A DNA stretch of 64,000 nucleotides from QHWT01 sp963755695 (GCA_963755695.1 CAVWLB010000010.1:2356001-2420000), one strand, 5' to 3'; counted from the stretch's first letter, positions 7,065 to 15,852 are shown. The notes: generated from the sequence alone by a model not told the origin. A program made the numbers and translations.

Positions 7065-9056
7065 ATGGATTTCATCGGGCAGCTCGCCCGGCTCCCGAAC
7101 GGGCAGGCGCGCGCGCGGGCGCTCAGGCAGCACCGAGACCTCTGGACCCCTGCACTGGTGCAGCAGATGTACGAAAGCGTCGTGCGGCTGGCGCGCATCG
7201 ACGTGCAGCAGGCCGATCGCCTCGCGCATGCCGCCAGATGGCTGGCCGAACAGATCGACGACGACGGGGCGCGGGCCCAGAGCCTGCGCGCGCTGGGCCA
7301 TGTCTTTCTGAGCCTGGGACGTCACCGCGAGGCGGTGAAGCGCTACGACGCCGCGCTTCGCTTGTTTCGCAAGCTCGGACAGGACGTGGACATTGCCAGG
7401 ACCCTGAACGGTTCACTTCAGAGCTTGATCTCGCTCGGGCGATATCGAGAGGCCTACGCCTGGGCGGAAGAAGCCCGCGCGATTTTCGACCGGCACGGCA
7501 ACCAAGTCGGCCACGCTCGCCTCGACACGAACGTCGGCAACATCCTCTATCGTCAGGATCGCTTCGAGGAGGCCCTGGCTTTGTACCAGCGCGCCTTTGC
7601 GCAGCTCTCGGAGCTCGGGACCCCTCAGGACGTCGCCCCTGTGCTGAGCAACATGGCGATGGTCTACATCAATTTGAGCGACTTCGACCGGTCACTCGAG
7701 ACCCACCGGCAGGCACGCGAGTACTGCGAGCAGCACGGCATGCCGCTGCTGGTCCTCAGGGCGGACTACAACATCGCGTACCTCTACTACATGCGCGGCG
7801 AGTACACGCGCGCCATCGACTTGTACCGCGCGACCCAGACGGAATGCGACGACCTGAACGACACCTATCACAGCGCCTTGTGCGACATGGACTGCTCGGA
7901 GATGTATCTCGAGTTGAACCTGAGCGAGGAAGCCGGACTCCTCGGCAAACGCGCGATGACCCGCTTCGACGACCTCGGGATGAATTACGAAATGGCCAAG
8001 TCGTTGACCAACATGGCCATCGCTGCGAGCGCCCAGGGAGACCTCGGCGAATCGCTCGCGCTGTTCAAGCGCGCACGGCGGCTGTTCTCGCGCGAGCAGA
8101 ACGGCGTCTGGCTGGCGCTGGTGGACTTCTATGAAGCCCTGGTCCTGTTCCGCAACGGGCAGTATCGTCGCGTTCGGCGACTCTGCGAGCGTGCGCTGGC
8201 GCAATTCGGCCAGGTCCGCGCGCCCGGGCGGCAGGCCCTGTGCGAGCTGCTGCTGGCCCGGCTCGAGTTGTACGCCGGGAATTTCCGCCGCGCCGAACAA
8301 GCCTGCGACGCCGCATTTGCGCACATCGCGACCGCGGCGACGCCGAACTTGACCTACCAGGCGTACTGCGTGCGGGGGTTGATTCGTCACGCGCGCGGGG
8401 ACACCGCGGCGGCGCTGGCGGCCTTCCAGTCGGCACACGAGAATCTCGAGCGCTTGCGTACCCACCTTCATACGGAGGGGCTGAAGGTCGCCTTCCTGAC
8501 CGACAAGCTCGCGGTGTACGAGGGACTCGTCACCAGCTGCCTGGCGCTCGGGCCCGCTCAGGACCACCAGGACGCTGCATTCCGGTACATCGAGGAAGCC
8601 AAGTCGCGCAGCCTCGCAGACCTGATTGCATTCCGCGCCGCAACCCTGGAGCCGCACGTTCAGGGCCTCGACAGCGAGCGTGTCGGCGGGCTCCGGCACG
8701 AGTTGAATTGGTACTACCGCCAGCTGGAGTTCGAGGAAGTGAATCGCCAGAAGCGGAGCCCGGAACGGCTGGCGGCGCTTCGCCAGCGGACCACGTCGCT
8801 AGAAAGCGAGCTCGCGCGGTCGCTCGACGCGCTCCGTCGCACCGATGCTGAATTCGCCGTATCCAGAGTGGCACCGCCGATCGCCTCGAGGAAATCCGCT
8901 CGACGCTCCAAGACGGCACGCTGCTCCTCGAGTACTACCAGGCGCAGGGGCGGTACTATGTCTGTGTCGTCAGCCGCGACTCGCTCGAGGTCGTCGCATT
9001 GTGCCCGGCGGAGGAGGTTTCCAAGCGCGTCTCGCTGCTCCAGTTTCAGTTGCTGA
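7065..9056 (+). CDS. TPR-CHAT protease, N-terminal TPR part (frame broken near 8860)
   Basis: This is the first part of a TPR-CHAT protein. From about residue 60 to 480 there are tetratricopeptide-type helical pairs, such as AQSLRALGHVFLSLGRHREAV, VGHARLDTNVGNILYRQDRFEEAL and EMAKSLTNMAIAASAQGDL. A coiled linker follows around residues 510-600 (YIEEAKSRSLADLIAFR). The frame encodes recognisable protein up to about base 8862. Beyond that it reads basic, low-complexity sequence, while the next frame back resumes with SGTADRLEEIRSTLQ and continues into the CHAT domain. One missing base at 8859-8866 explains this. The intact gene would be 7065-9904, about 946 residues. It lies 108 bases after the sigma gene. 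Confidence 0.85.
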   Translation: MDFIGQLARLPNGQARARALRQHRDLWTPALVQQMYESVVRLARIDVQQADRLAHAARWLAEQIDDDGARAQSLRALGHVFLSLGRHREAVKRYDAALRLFRKLGQDVDIARTLNGSLQSLISLGRYREAYAWAEEARAIFDRHGNQVGHARLDTNVGNILYRQDRFEEALALYQRAFAQLSELGTPQDVAPVLSNMAMVYINLSDFDRSLETHRQAREYCEQHGMPLLVLRADYNIAYLYYMRGEYTRAIDLYRATQTECDDLNDTYHSALCDMDCSEMYLELNLSEEAGLLGKRAMTRFDDLGMNYEMAKSLTNMAIAASAQGDLGESLALFKRARRLFSREQNGVWLALVDFYEALVLFRNGQYRRVRRLCERALAQFGQVRAPGRQALCELLLARLELYAGNFRRAEQACDAAFAHIATAATPNLTYQAYCVRGLIRHARGDTAAALAAFQSAHENLERLRTHLHTEGLKVAFLTDKLAVYEGLVTSCLALGPAQDHQDAAFRYIEEAKSRSLADLIAFRAATLEPHVQGLDSERVGGLRHELNWYYRQLEFEEVNRQKRSPERLAALRQRTTSLESELARSLDALRRTDAEFAVSRVAPPIASRKSARRSKTARCSSSTTRRRGGTMSVSSAATRSRSSHCARRRRFPSASRCSSFSC

Positions 9057-9904
9057 AGTTCCGCCTGGACCCTGGATACATTCAGAGCTTCGGCGGCCAG
9101 TTGTTGACCGCCACGGAAACCCACCTGCGCGCGCTGTACACGGCGCTCATTGCGCCGATCCGGGATCGGCTGCACGCCGAGCATCTCGTCATCGTCCCGC
9201 ACGACATTCTGCATACGCTGCCGTTTCACGCGCTGGCCGATGACGGTAATCGATTCTTGATCGATGACTTCACGATTTCGTATGCGCCGAGCGCGACGGT
9301 TTACCGTCTGTGCTGCGAGAAACGGCCGGTGGCCAGCGGCGATGCCCTGATTATGGGGCTGCCGGACCATCTGGCTCCCTGTATTGCGGATGAAGTGCGG
9401 GCGGTCTCGGCAATCCTGCCGAACCCACGTGTCTTCCTTGATGCGGATGCAACCGCGGATCGATTGCGCGCGATAGGGCCGACCAGCCGGTACGTGCACA
9501 TCGCGACGCACGGCTTTTTCCGGCGCGACAATCCGATGTTCTCTTCGATCAGGCTGGGCAGCGGCCCGCTTTGCGTGTACGACCTCTATGAATTACGTCT
9601 CTCGGCCGACCTCGTGACGCTCAGCGGCTGCAGCACGGGTCTGAACGTGGTGGTGGGGGGCGATGAGATTCTGGGACTGGTCCGTGGCCTCCTGTACGCG
9701 GGCGCCCGTTCGGTCCTGTTGACGCTCTGGGACGCCCACGACCGCAGCACCGCTGATTTCATGGAAGCGTTCTATCAGCGGGTTGAGAGGGGGGCGACCA
9801 AGGCCAGGGCCGCCCAGAAGGCGATGCAAGAGGTCCGCGAACAATATCGTCATCCGTTCTATTGGGCCCCCTTCAGCTTGATGGGAGACACGTTGAGCGC
9901 ATAA
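8861..9904 (+). CDS. TPR-CHAT protease, C-terminal CHAT caspase-like domain
   Basis: The CHAT domain (caspase HetF-associated with TPRs) is a cysteine protease fold. Family landmarks are HLVIVPHDILHTLPFHAL, YVHIATHGFFRRDNP with the catalytic His codon at 9509-9511, VTLSGCSTGLN with the catalytic Cys codon at 9629-9631, then GLVRGLLYAGARSVLLTLW. Both dyad residues are present, so the domain should be active. Open reading starts at about 8852 with no good start codon or ribosome site; TTG at 8999 is the first nominal start but falls inside conserved sequence. This part belongs to the 7065 gene after a one-base frameshift. If separately translated it would be a free protease domain, which I think less likely. 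Confidence 0.85.
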   Translation: MQSGTADRLEEIRSTLQDGTLLLEYYQAQGRYYVCVVSRDSLEVVALCPAEEVSKRVSLLQFQLLKFRLDPGYIQSFGGQLLTATETHLRALYTALIAPIRDRLHAEHLVIVPHDILHTLPFHALADDGNRFLIDDFTISYAPSATVYRLCCEKRPVASGDALIMGLPDHLAPCIADEVRAVSAILPNPRVFLDADATADRLRAIGPTSRYVHIATHGFFRRDNPMFSSIRLGSGPLCVYDLYELRLSADLVTLSGCSTGLNVVVGGDEILGLVRGLLYAGARSVLLTLWDAHDRSTADFMEAFYQRVERGATKARAAQKAMQEVREQYRHPFYWAPFSLMGDTLSA

Positions 9905-9963
9905 TTTGACCGCCGCTATATTTCGGGGTGGCGTGGCGGCCCTTGTATATGTGAGAGCCACAA

Positions 9964-10578
9964 ATGAGACATTTCGAGACCTGGCGGTGGGTGGACTTTT
10001 CGCGTGGGCTTGACACCGGAATTGATCGGTCTCTCATGCAGTCGCATCTGGAGGCCTGTGGCAAGTGCCGCCGGACGGTGGGGGTTTTGAGTGGGGTTGC
10101 TGCCGTTGCCGCGGCGGAACCGGCCAACACGCCCCCCCGCGAAGCCGTGCGGATGGCGAAGGCCATCTACACCCCGCCGCCGTCCCAGCGTCTCCTGGCT
10201 CGCTTGATTTTCGATTCGTTTCTCGCGCCACTCCCCGCCGGCGTGCGCACACAAGATCGCCAGACGCGGCAGGCCGTTTACGAGGCCGGCAGTTACTGCG
10301 TCGATGTGCGGGTCGAGCATCAGCCGCGACGCGGCACGACAACCCTCGTCGGCCAGCTGGCCGATCGGGATCACCCGGGAGCGAATGCCGCCGACGTCAG
10401 CGTGCTGCTGAAGACGAAACAGAAAACGATCGCCAGCGCCCCATGCGATCAGTTCGGCGAGTTTTATCTCGAATACCGCCCGGCACCGTCGCTGCGGTTG
10501 GATGTGTGCCTCGGCGATTCGGGCCGAGTCCTGGAATTACCTCTAAGCGAACTTATGGATGAGTCGGATCAGAGGTAA
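9964..10578 (+). CDS. HCC zinc-finger (anti-sigma-like) protein
   Basis: The 204-residue protein opens with RHFETWRWVDFSRG and has a His-x3-Cys-x2-Cys motif at H28, C32 and C35 (SHLEACGKCR), the core of zinc-associated anti-sigma (ZAS/zf-HC2) domains. No membrane helix is visible, so it should be cytoplasmic. Residues about 100-195 look like a beta-sandwich of carboxypeptidase-regulatory type (TLVGQLADRDHPGANAADV, CDQFGEFYLEYRP). Its place 59 bases after the CHAT gene and in line with the sigma factor suggests it binds that sigma factor. It is then a candidate substrate or regulator of the CHAT protease. Function is inferred from domain and context only. Confidence 0.75.
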   Translation: MRHFETWRWVDFSRGLDTGIDRSLMQSHLEACGKCRRTVGVLSGVAAVAAAEPANTPPREAVRMAKAIYTPPPSQRLLARLIFDSFLAPLPAGVRTQDRQTRQAVYEAGSYCVDVRVEHQPRRGTTTLVGQLADRDHPGANAADVSVLLKTKQKTIASAPCDQFGEFYLEYRPAPSLRLDVCLGDSGRVLELPLSELMDESDQR

Positions 10579-10762
10579 GCTACCAGGACTTGAAGATTTC
10601 CCTACGCAAAACCGAACGGATAGGGTAGGCTCCGCAGTGCGCACACAGGCCTTCCGGTCGCCTCCGGCGCAGCACCCATTTTTTTAGCGCTGAAGAAGCT
10701 GGGCTCTGTAAACAGGGGGCGGGACGCGTCTCCACTTCCATCGATCCCAGGGGAGGTTCCGA
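10579..10762 (+). other. Structured leader region before the subtilase gene
   Basis: This 184-base gap holds a hairpin-capable stretch: CCTAC at 10601-10605 pairs with GTAGG at 10625-10629, enclosing ACGCAAAACCGAACGG with an inner CCGAACGG stem-loop. Farther on is a T-run at 10679-10686 after the CCGG-bearing segment at about 10650-10665, which could be a weak terminator. The ribosome site GGGGAGG of the subtilase lies at about 10750-10756. The conserved-looking ACGCAAA core brings GEMM-type c-di-GMP aptamers to mind, but the remaining elements of that fold are not recognisable. Confidence 0.3.
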
Positions 10763-12826
10763 GTGTCCAGGGACACCTCGTCGGCATCGGCATCGGCAAG
10801 GCGGCATCGCTGCACGCGGGTCGTGGCAGCGCTGTCCGTTTTTGCGCTTGCCTGGTCGATGCAGCCCCAGGACGTTGCGCACGCGGAGCCGCAGTCGAGC
10901 GAATTCCTGCTGCACGCCCCGCCCGACAAGATCCAGGCGATCGCGGCGCGTCACGGACTGACGATTGTCCGGACGCTTGATGTCCCGCCGAACGACGTGT
11001 TTCTCGTCCGGTCGGCGACCGCGACGACTAGTGGCACGACCACCGACATCACGCCCGACCAGCAGGTCAGCGAAATCGCCACCGACCCCGAGGTGGCGCA
11101 TGTTGAAGTCAATGCGGTCGCGAGTGCGCCCGAAGTTCTGTCGGACATCGGACTGGATCAATCACCGGTTTCGATCCTCGATGCGCTGAGTGCCCCAACG
11201 ATCATCAACTTCGGCGGCACTCCGGTCTGGAGCCAGTACGCGTATCAGGCCGCAACCAACGCGATTGATCTCGACGACGCTCGCTCGGCGACCGGCGCCG
11301 GAGTAATCGTTGCGATCATCGATACCGGAGTCGACCCTCACCATCCCGTGTTGGCTCCCTCCCTGGCAACCGGCTACGACTTCATCAACGATGTCGAGGG
11401 TCCTGGGTCCGAGTGGACGGATGTCGATCCGGCTGTTACGACAGTCCTCGACCAGTCGCCCGTGTCGATTCTCGATGGGATGCGACCCGTTGCGTTGAAT
11501 CCGTCGACGCTGGCCATTCTCGACCAGCCGAGGGTCGATGCGCTGTCGGCGCTGCCGCTGCCGCTGGCATTCGGTCACGGCACGATGGTCGCCGGGATCG
11601 TTCACCTCGTCGCCCCGGGGGCGCGGATCATGCCTCTCAAGGTCTTCAGCGCCACCGGCACCTCGCGCGTGTTCGACATCGTCCGCGCGATCTACTACGC
11701 GGTGGACAACGGCGCGCGGGTCATCAACATGAGCTTCAGCACGCCGACGTGGTCGCCCGAGATTACGCACGCGATCAACACCGCCACCGATCGTGGGGTG
11801 ATTTGCGTTGCGTCTGCGGGAAATCGCGGCCAGGAGATGCTGGTCTATCCAGGCGCGCAGCGAAACGTGCTCGCGGTGGGATCGGTCAATTCGGGGTCGA
11901 GGCCCGTGCGCAGCCGCTTCACCAACTACGGCGACTCTCTCGTCAGTCTCGCGGCCCCTGGCGAAGCCATCATCACGACCTATCCTGGCGGTGGGTATGC
12001 CGGCGCATGGGGGACGTCGTTCAGCGCGCCAATGGTGGCGGGCGCCGCTGCGTTGCTGCTTCAAATCGATCCCACGCTCACCTTCAGCGACGCGGCGTCG
12101 CTACTCGGCAAAGCCGATCCCATGCCGCTGAGCGGCCTCGGCAGAGGCCGGTTGAATCTGAGCAACGCCTTGAAGAAGGCGGTCGATTCAACCGCGCCGT
12201 CTGTCTCCTTTCTAACGCCCGCCAGTGGCGGGGTGTCGCAGACCATCTCGGTGTCGGCGACCGCCACCGACAATCTCGCGGTCAAGGGGGTCACGTTCTA
12301 CGTCGACAACCAGGCTATCGGCTCGGAGTTGAGCGCCGCGCCCTACGCCGTCTCCTGGAACACGACCAACGTGTCGAACGGTTCGCACGTGTTGAAGGCC
12401 AGCGCCCGCGACTATGCAGGCAATAAGTCGGTCGTGACCTTGAGCGTCACGGTTTCGAACAATGCCACGGCCCCGACTGTGGCGATCGCCAGTCCGACCC
12501 TCGGAACCGTGGGTAATGCGGTGGCCGTTTCGGCGTCCGCGTCTGACGACACGCGGGTCGTCGGCGTCCAGATCAACGTGGATGGCCTCCCGTTCGGAAC
12601 CGAGGATGTCGACGCGCCATACAGGACAACCTGGAGCACGGCCAGCACGACCAACGGCTCGCACGCGCTCACCGGCACCGCACGCGATGCCGCGGAATAC
12701 TTGAAGACGTCAGCCCCAGTCACGGTGATCGTGTCGAACGACATCACCGCTCCGTCGATCTCGCTCGCAAGCCCCACAGCAGCTGCCAGCGTGGCAGTTG
12801 CCGACGCTACCGGCGCACGCCCGTAA
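10763..12826 (+). CDS. Secreted subtilase (S8 family) with Ig-like repeats
   Basis: GTG at 10763 follows a good GGGGAGG site. A signal peptide spans about residues 15-41 (VVAALSVFALAWSMQ...AHA). Residues 45-120 resemble an I9-type propeptide. The S8 catalytic domain has Asp187 in AIIDTGVD, His272 in FGHGTMVAG, oxyanion Asn354 in SAGN and Ser419 in GTSFSAPMVAG, so the triad is complete. The motif LDQSPVSILD occurs twice, at residues 131-140 and 229-238, the second inside a loop between Asp and His. Two Ig-like modules follow (about 478-566 and 570-658), then a third that stops after about 25 residues. It is exported, probably extracellular, and last in the sigma-CHAT-zinc finger cassette. Confidence 0.9.
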   Translation: MSRDTSSASASARRHRCTRVVAALSVFALAWSMQPQDVAHAEPQSSEFLLHAPPDKIQAIAARHGLTIVRTLDVPPNDVFLVRSATATTSGTTTDITPDQQVSEIATDPEVAHVEVNAVASAPEVLSDIGLDQSPVSILDALSAPTIINFGGTPVWSQYAYQAATNAIDLDDARSATGAGVIVAIIDTGVDPHHPVLAPSLATGYDFINDVEGPGSEWTDVDPAVTTVLDQSPVSILDGMRPVALNPSTLAILDQPRVDALSALPLPLAFGHGTMVAGIVHLVAPGARIMPLKVFSATGTSRVFDIVRAIYYAVDNGARVINMSFSTPTWSPEITHAINTATDRGVICVASAGNRGQEMLVYPGAQRNVLAVGSVNSGSRPVRSRFTNYGDSLVSLAAPGEAIITTYPGGGYAGAWGTSFSAPMVAGAAALLLQIDPTLTFSDAASLLGKADPMPLSGLGRGRLNLSNALKKAVDSTAPSVSFLTPASGGVSQTISVSATATDNLAVKGVTFYVDNQAIGSELSAAPYAVSWNTTNVSNGSHVLKASARDYAGNKSVVTLSVTVSNNATAPTVAIASPTLGTVGNAVAVSASASDDTRVVGVQINVDGLPFGTEDVDAPYRTTWSTASTTNGSHALTGTARDAAEYLKTSAPVTVIVSNDITAPSISLASPTAAASVAVADATGARP

Positions 12827-12947
12827 AGGGACGGGGGCTCGCGCCATCCGACATTAGCTCTCAGGATCTGCTGCACAGCCCACGGCCGGCACGGTGTGGG
12901 AAGCTACAGGCGGGTCTGGTCCGATCTTTTCCTGATGTCCGCCCCGG

Positions 12948-13346
12948 TTAACAGGCGCGGGAGTAGTTCGGAGGGTGCACGGTCAGTAAACGATTGATCT
13001 CGTTGACGAGCTCATCCGGTAGACAGGGCTTCGCCAGGAAGGAATCACACCCGCTCTCGATCGCGGCGGCGACGTCTGGTTTGGTCACGCACGCCGAAAC
13101 AGCCACAATGGTCGTCCGTTCGAAACCGGTGGCACGCAGCCGCCGGCTCACTTCTGTTCCATCAATGTCGGGAAGCCGCATGTCCAGGACGACGACGTCC
13201 GGCTGACACTGCTCGGCCTTTTCAAGCGCTTCTGTCCCGGTGCCAGCTTCCACCACGCGGAAGCCCCGGAACCGCAGGTACTCTGCATAACCTTCCCGGT
13301 TATCGCGTGCGTCGTCGACGATGAGAATGAGAGGCTGGGGAGCCAT
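12948..13346 (-). CDS. Single-domain response regulator (CheY-like)
   Basis: A receiver domain of 132 residues from ATG 13346: ILIVDDARDN gives the acidic pair, VVVLDMRLPD gives the phospho-acceptor Asp, IVAVSA covers beta4 and FLAKPC carries the conserved Lys. No output domain follows, so it works as a phosphorylation-dependent interaction partner or phosphorelay shuttle. A longer in-frame start exists at 13445 but adds 33 unconserved residues. TATAAT lies on the minus strand at 13353-13358, only 6 bases before the ATG, which supports 13346 as a leaderless start. No histidine kinase is nearby. Confidence 0.88.
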   Translation of the reverse strand: MAPQPLILIVDDARDNREGYAEYLRFRGFRVVEAGTGTEALEKAEQCQPDVVVLDMRLPDIDGTEVSRRLRATGFERTTIVAVSACVTKPDVAAAIESGCDSFLAKPCLPDELVNEINRLLTVHPPNYSRAC

Positions 13347-13352
13347 TAGATG

Positions 13353-13358
13353 ATTATA
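13353..13358 (-). promoter_or_regulatory. TATAAT -10 element, leaderless start of the response regulator
   Basis: On the minus strand a perfect TATAAT is separated from ATG 13346 by 6 bases. Transcription would begin at or next to the start codon. It is one of several such arrangements in this window. Confidence 0.5.
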
Positions 13359-13473
13359 TGCACTCCTCAGGCCTGAACGGAAGGGCTGGAACAACCCGCT
13401 GTGACTGGGAGACTTATCGGATCCTAAGCGAACGACGAGTTGCATCCGACTGTCGGGTTTCGAGTCGCCAAAC

Positions 13474-15852
13474 CTACATGGTAGCTCTTCTTTGAATCCT
13501 CAGGGCGGGTCCGCGTAGGGAGTACCTTCGTCCCGGGGACGTGCGCAGTTCGCGGACGGCCGTCCTGTAACGGACGATCGCGGGGCCGCCGGTGAGCGAG
13601 ATGATGTCTGCGCTCTCGAGCGTCCCGTTCCGCCAGCTGGCAGAGACCTCGAATCCGCCACGGGCCCTGAGTCCCTTGAACCGGCCGGTGGCCCACGCCG
13701 CCGGGAGCGCCGGCAGCAAAGTGATCTCGCCGTCATGACTCTGCAGCAGCATTTCTGCGATACCGGCAGTACCGCCGAAGTTTCCATCGATCTGAAACGG
13801 TGGATGGTTGTCGAAGAGATTCGGCAACGTGGATTTGGCCAGCAATGCCTGGACGTTCTCGTACGCCCGCGGGGCGTCGCGCAGTCTCGCGAAGAAGTTG
13901 ATGATCCACGCCCGGCTCCAGCCGGTGTGACCTCCGCCATGCGCGAGCCGGTACTCGATGCTTCGGCGCGCGGCGTCCATGTACCGTGGCGTCTTCGACG
14001 TGAATTGATAGCCGGGATGAAGGCCGAACATGTGCGACATGTGGCGGTGCCCTTCTTCGGCCTCCTTGAAGTCCTCAGACCACTCCATCAGCCGTCCGTC
14101 CTGAGCGATGCGCGGCCAGGCCAGCTTGTCGAGCGCTGCCTGAACGCTCTCGGTGGTCTCGTTCGTGACGCCCAGCTCTCGCGAGGCGGCGAGGAAGTTG
14201 CTGAACGTGTCCCAGGCAATCTCCTGGTCCATGGAGTTTCCCATCGACACGCTGTACGTGCCGTCGTCGGGGCCGATGAACGTATTCTCGGGGGACGCAC
14301 TTGGCCCCGAAACGAGCTTGCCGGTCCTCGGATCCGGAACGAGCCAGTCCAGCAGGAACAGCGACGCGTCGCGCAGGATCGGGTAGGCGCGGGTTTTCAG
14401 GAACCGCCGATCGCCCGTAAACCAGTAGTGCTCGAGGAACTGACGCGTCGACCACGCCCCGCCCATCTGCCACAGCGCATAGTTCGGGCGTCCTGTGTTG
14501 GGTGTTGCCAGCCACGCATTGGACGTGTAATGCGCAACGAACCCGCGCGCGCCATAGAAATCTCTGGCAATCCGCTGCCCAGTGCGGGCCGCCAGCGCCT
14601 CGATGAAATCGAAGAATGGCGTCGCGCACTCGGCGAGGTTGGTCACCTCCGCCGGCCAGTAGTTCATCTGGATGTTGATGTTGATGTGATAGTCGGCGCT
14701 CCAGGGTGCCTGGAGTTCCTTGTTCCAGAGGCCCTGGAGATTTGCCGGCATGCCGCCCGGTCGCGATGATCCGATGAGCAGGTAGCGACCGTACTGAAAA
14801 TAGAGCTCGACCAGCTGCGGATCCTCGCCGCCGGCTTGCACGGCTCTCAGTCGCTCGTCGGTGGGACGATCCGGAATGGACCCCGATGCGAGGTTGAGCT
14901 CGACGCGGCGAAAGAGTCCTCGGTGATCCTCGACAGCACGTTGCTGCAGACGCTCGTACGGCTGTGCGGCAGTCGATGCGGTCGTCTGGGTCGCGGCGCG
15001 CTCCAAATCGGCTTGAAGCGGCGCACCAGGATCAAGGCGATTGAAATTGGTCGCAGCGCCGAGGAGCAGCGTCGCACTGTTCGCGCCCGCGACCTTCAGA
15101 TGCGCTCCCTCGGTACTCACCGAGCCACCGTCAGCAACCGCCTTCACAGCGGCAGCGAAGGTCACGCCCGGCGTCTTGGCCGCGGCATTCGACATCACGA
15201 GCGTGTCGGTTCCGGCGGCGTGGACAGCAACATCCGGACGCTCGAGCGTGGCGTCGAAGGTCACCTGTCCGGGTCGGTTGGCCGTGACGCGCACGGCAAT
15301 GATTTGATCGGGCGCGCTCGCAAACACTTCGCGCCGAAACGTGACACCGTCCACCTCGAAAGCGGTCGCGGCAATACCCGAGTCGAGATCGAGCGATCGA
15401 CGGTAATTCGACGCTTCGCCGCTCGAGTCCGTGTCGATTACCAGATCTCCAAGCGTCTGATAGCTGCCACCCGCGTCGCCAACGGCCAGGATCGTGCGGC
15501 GGGCGCGCGCCTCCCCTTCCGCGAAGTTTCCATCGAACAGCAGTTGACGTATTGCCGGAAGGTCGCGCGAGATGTTGGCCGGCAGGTCGGGCATCACGCC
15601 ACCCGACCACACGGTGTCCTCGTTCAACTGGATCCGTTCGGTCCGCACGCCGCCAAAGTCCATCGCCCCGAGGCGCCCATTGCCGACCGGCAGCGCCTCG
15701 ACCCACTCGGCGGCGGGTTGCCGGTACCAGAGCGTAAGGTTGCCCGGCTCTGGTCCGGCAGACGATGACTGATCGGATTGCGCCGCGAGCGTCCCGGCGA
15801 CGACGATGGCGGCCAGGAGAAGCGTCGCCTCAAAGAGTCGGAACGGCCGCAT
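13474..15852 (-). CDS. GH95 alpha-L-fucosidase/galactosidase-like glycoside hydrolase
   Basis: About 790 residues, the usual GH95 length. The N-terminal domain has the hallmark LWYRQPAAEWVEALPVGNGR with GAMDFGGVRTERIQLNEDT. The catalytic (alpha/alpha)6 barrel contains LQGLWNKELQAPWSADYHIN and QMNYWPAEVTNLAE, followed by LMEWSEDFKEAEEGHRH and the late HPPFQIDGNFGGTAGI. It hydrolyses alpha-1,2-fucosyl or related galactosyl linkages by inversion. From ATG 15852 the N terminus MRPFRLFEATLLLAAIVVAG is a signal peptide, so the enzyme is exported; ATG 15870 also fits. The 5' end overlaps the upstream exonuclease gene by 23 bases. Confidence 0.9.
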   Translation of the reverse strand: MRPFRLFEATLLLAAIVVAGTLAAQSDQSSSAGPEPGNLTLWYRQPAAEWVEALPVGNGRLGAMDFGGVRTERIQLNEDTVWSGGVMPDLPANISRDLPAIRQLLFDGNFAEGEARARRTILAVGDAGGSYQTLGDLVIDTDSSGEASNYRRSLDLDSGIAATAFEVDGVTFRREVFASAPDQIIAVRVTANRPGQVTFDATLERPDVAVHAAGTDTLVMSNAAAKTPGVTFAAAVKAVADGGSVSTEGAHLKVAGANSATLLLGAATNFNRLDPGAPLQADLERAATQTTASTAAQPYERLQQRAVEDHRGLFRRVELNLASGSIPDRPTDERLRAVQAGGEDPQLVELYFQYGRYLLIGSSRPGGMPANLQGLWNKELQAPWSADYHININIQMNYWPAEVTNLAECATPFFDFIEALAARTGQRIARDFYGARGFVAHYTSNAWLATPNTGRPNYALWQMGGAWSTRQFLEHYWFTGDRRFLKTRAYPILRDASLFLLDWLVPDPRTGKLVSGPSASPENTFIGPDDGTYSVSMGNSMDQEIAWDTFSNFLAASRELGVTNETTESVQAALDKLAWPRIAQDGRLMEWSEDFKEAEEGHRHMSHMFGLHPGYQFTSKTPRYMDAARRSIEYRLAHGGGHTGWSRAWIINFFARLRDAPRAYENVQALLAKSTLPNLFDNHPPFQIDGNFGGTAGIAEMLLQSHDGEITLLPALPAAWATGRFKGLRARGGFEVSASWRNGTLESADIISLTGGPAIVRYRTAVRELRTSPGRRYSLRGPALRIQRRATM

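Noticed and set aside
8855..8870. Programmed -1 frameshift in the TPR-CHAT gene
   Set aside because: No slippery heptamer (X XXY YYZ) and no clear downstream pseudoknot; an indel is the simpler explanation.
10596..10660. c-di-GMP (GEMM) riboswitch before the subtilase
   Set aside because: Only an ACGCAAA-like core is present; the GGCAAACC strand and the tetraloop-receptor elements are not recognisable.
11162..12064. 300-codon ORF on the minus strand opposite the subtilase
   Set aside because: It mirrors the subtilase gene, is Arg/His/Asp rich and shows no domain; a GC-rich shadow frame.
6369..12826. CRISPR type III-E locus
   Set aside because: The protease and sigma factor recall Craspase, but there is no array, no Cas7-11 and no Csx30-like gene in the window.
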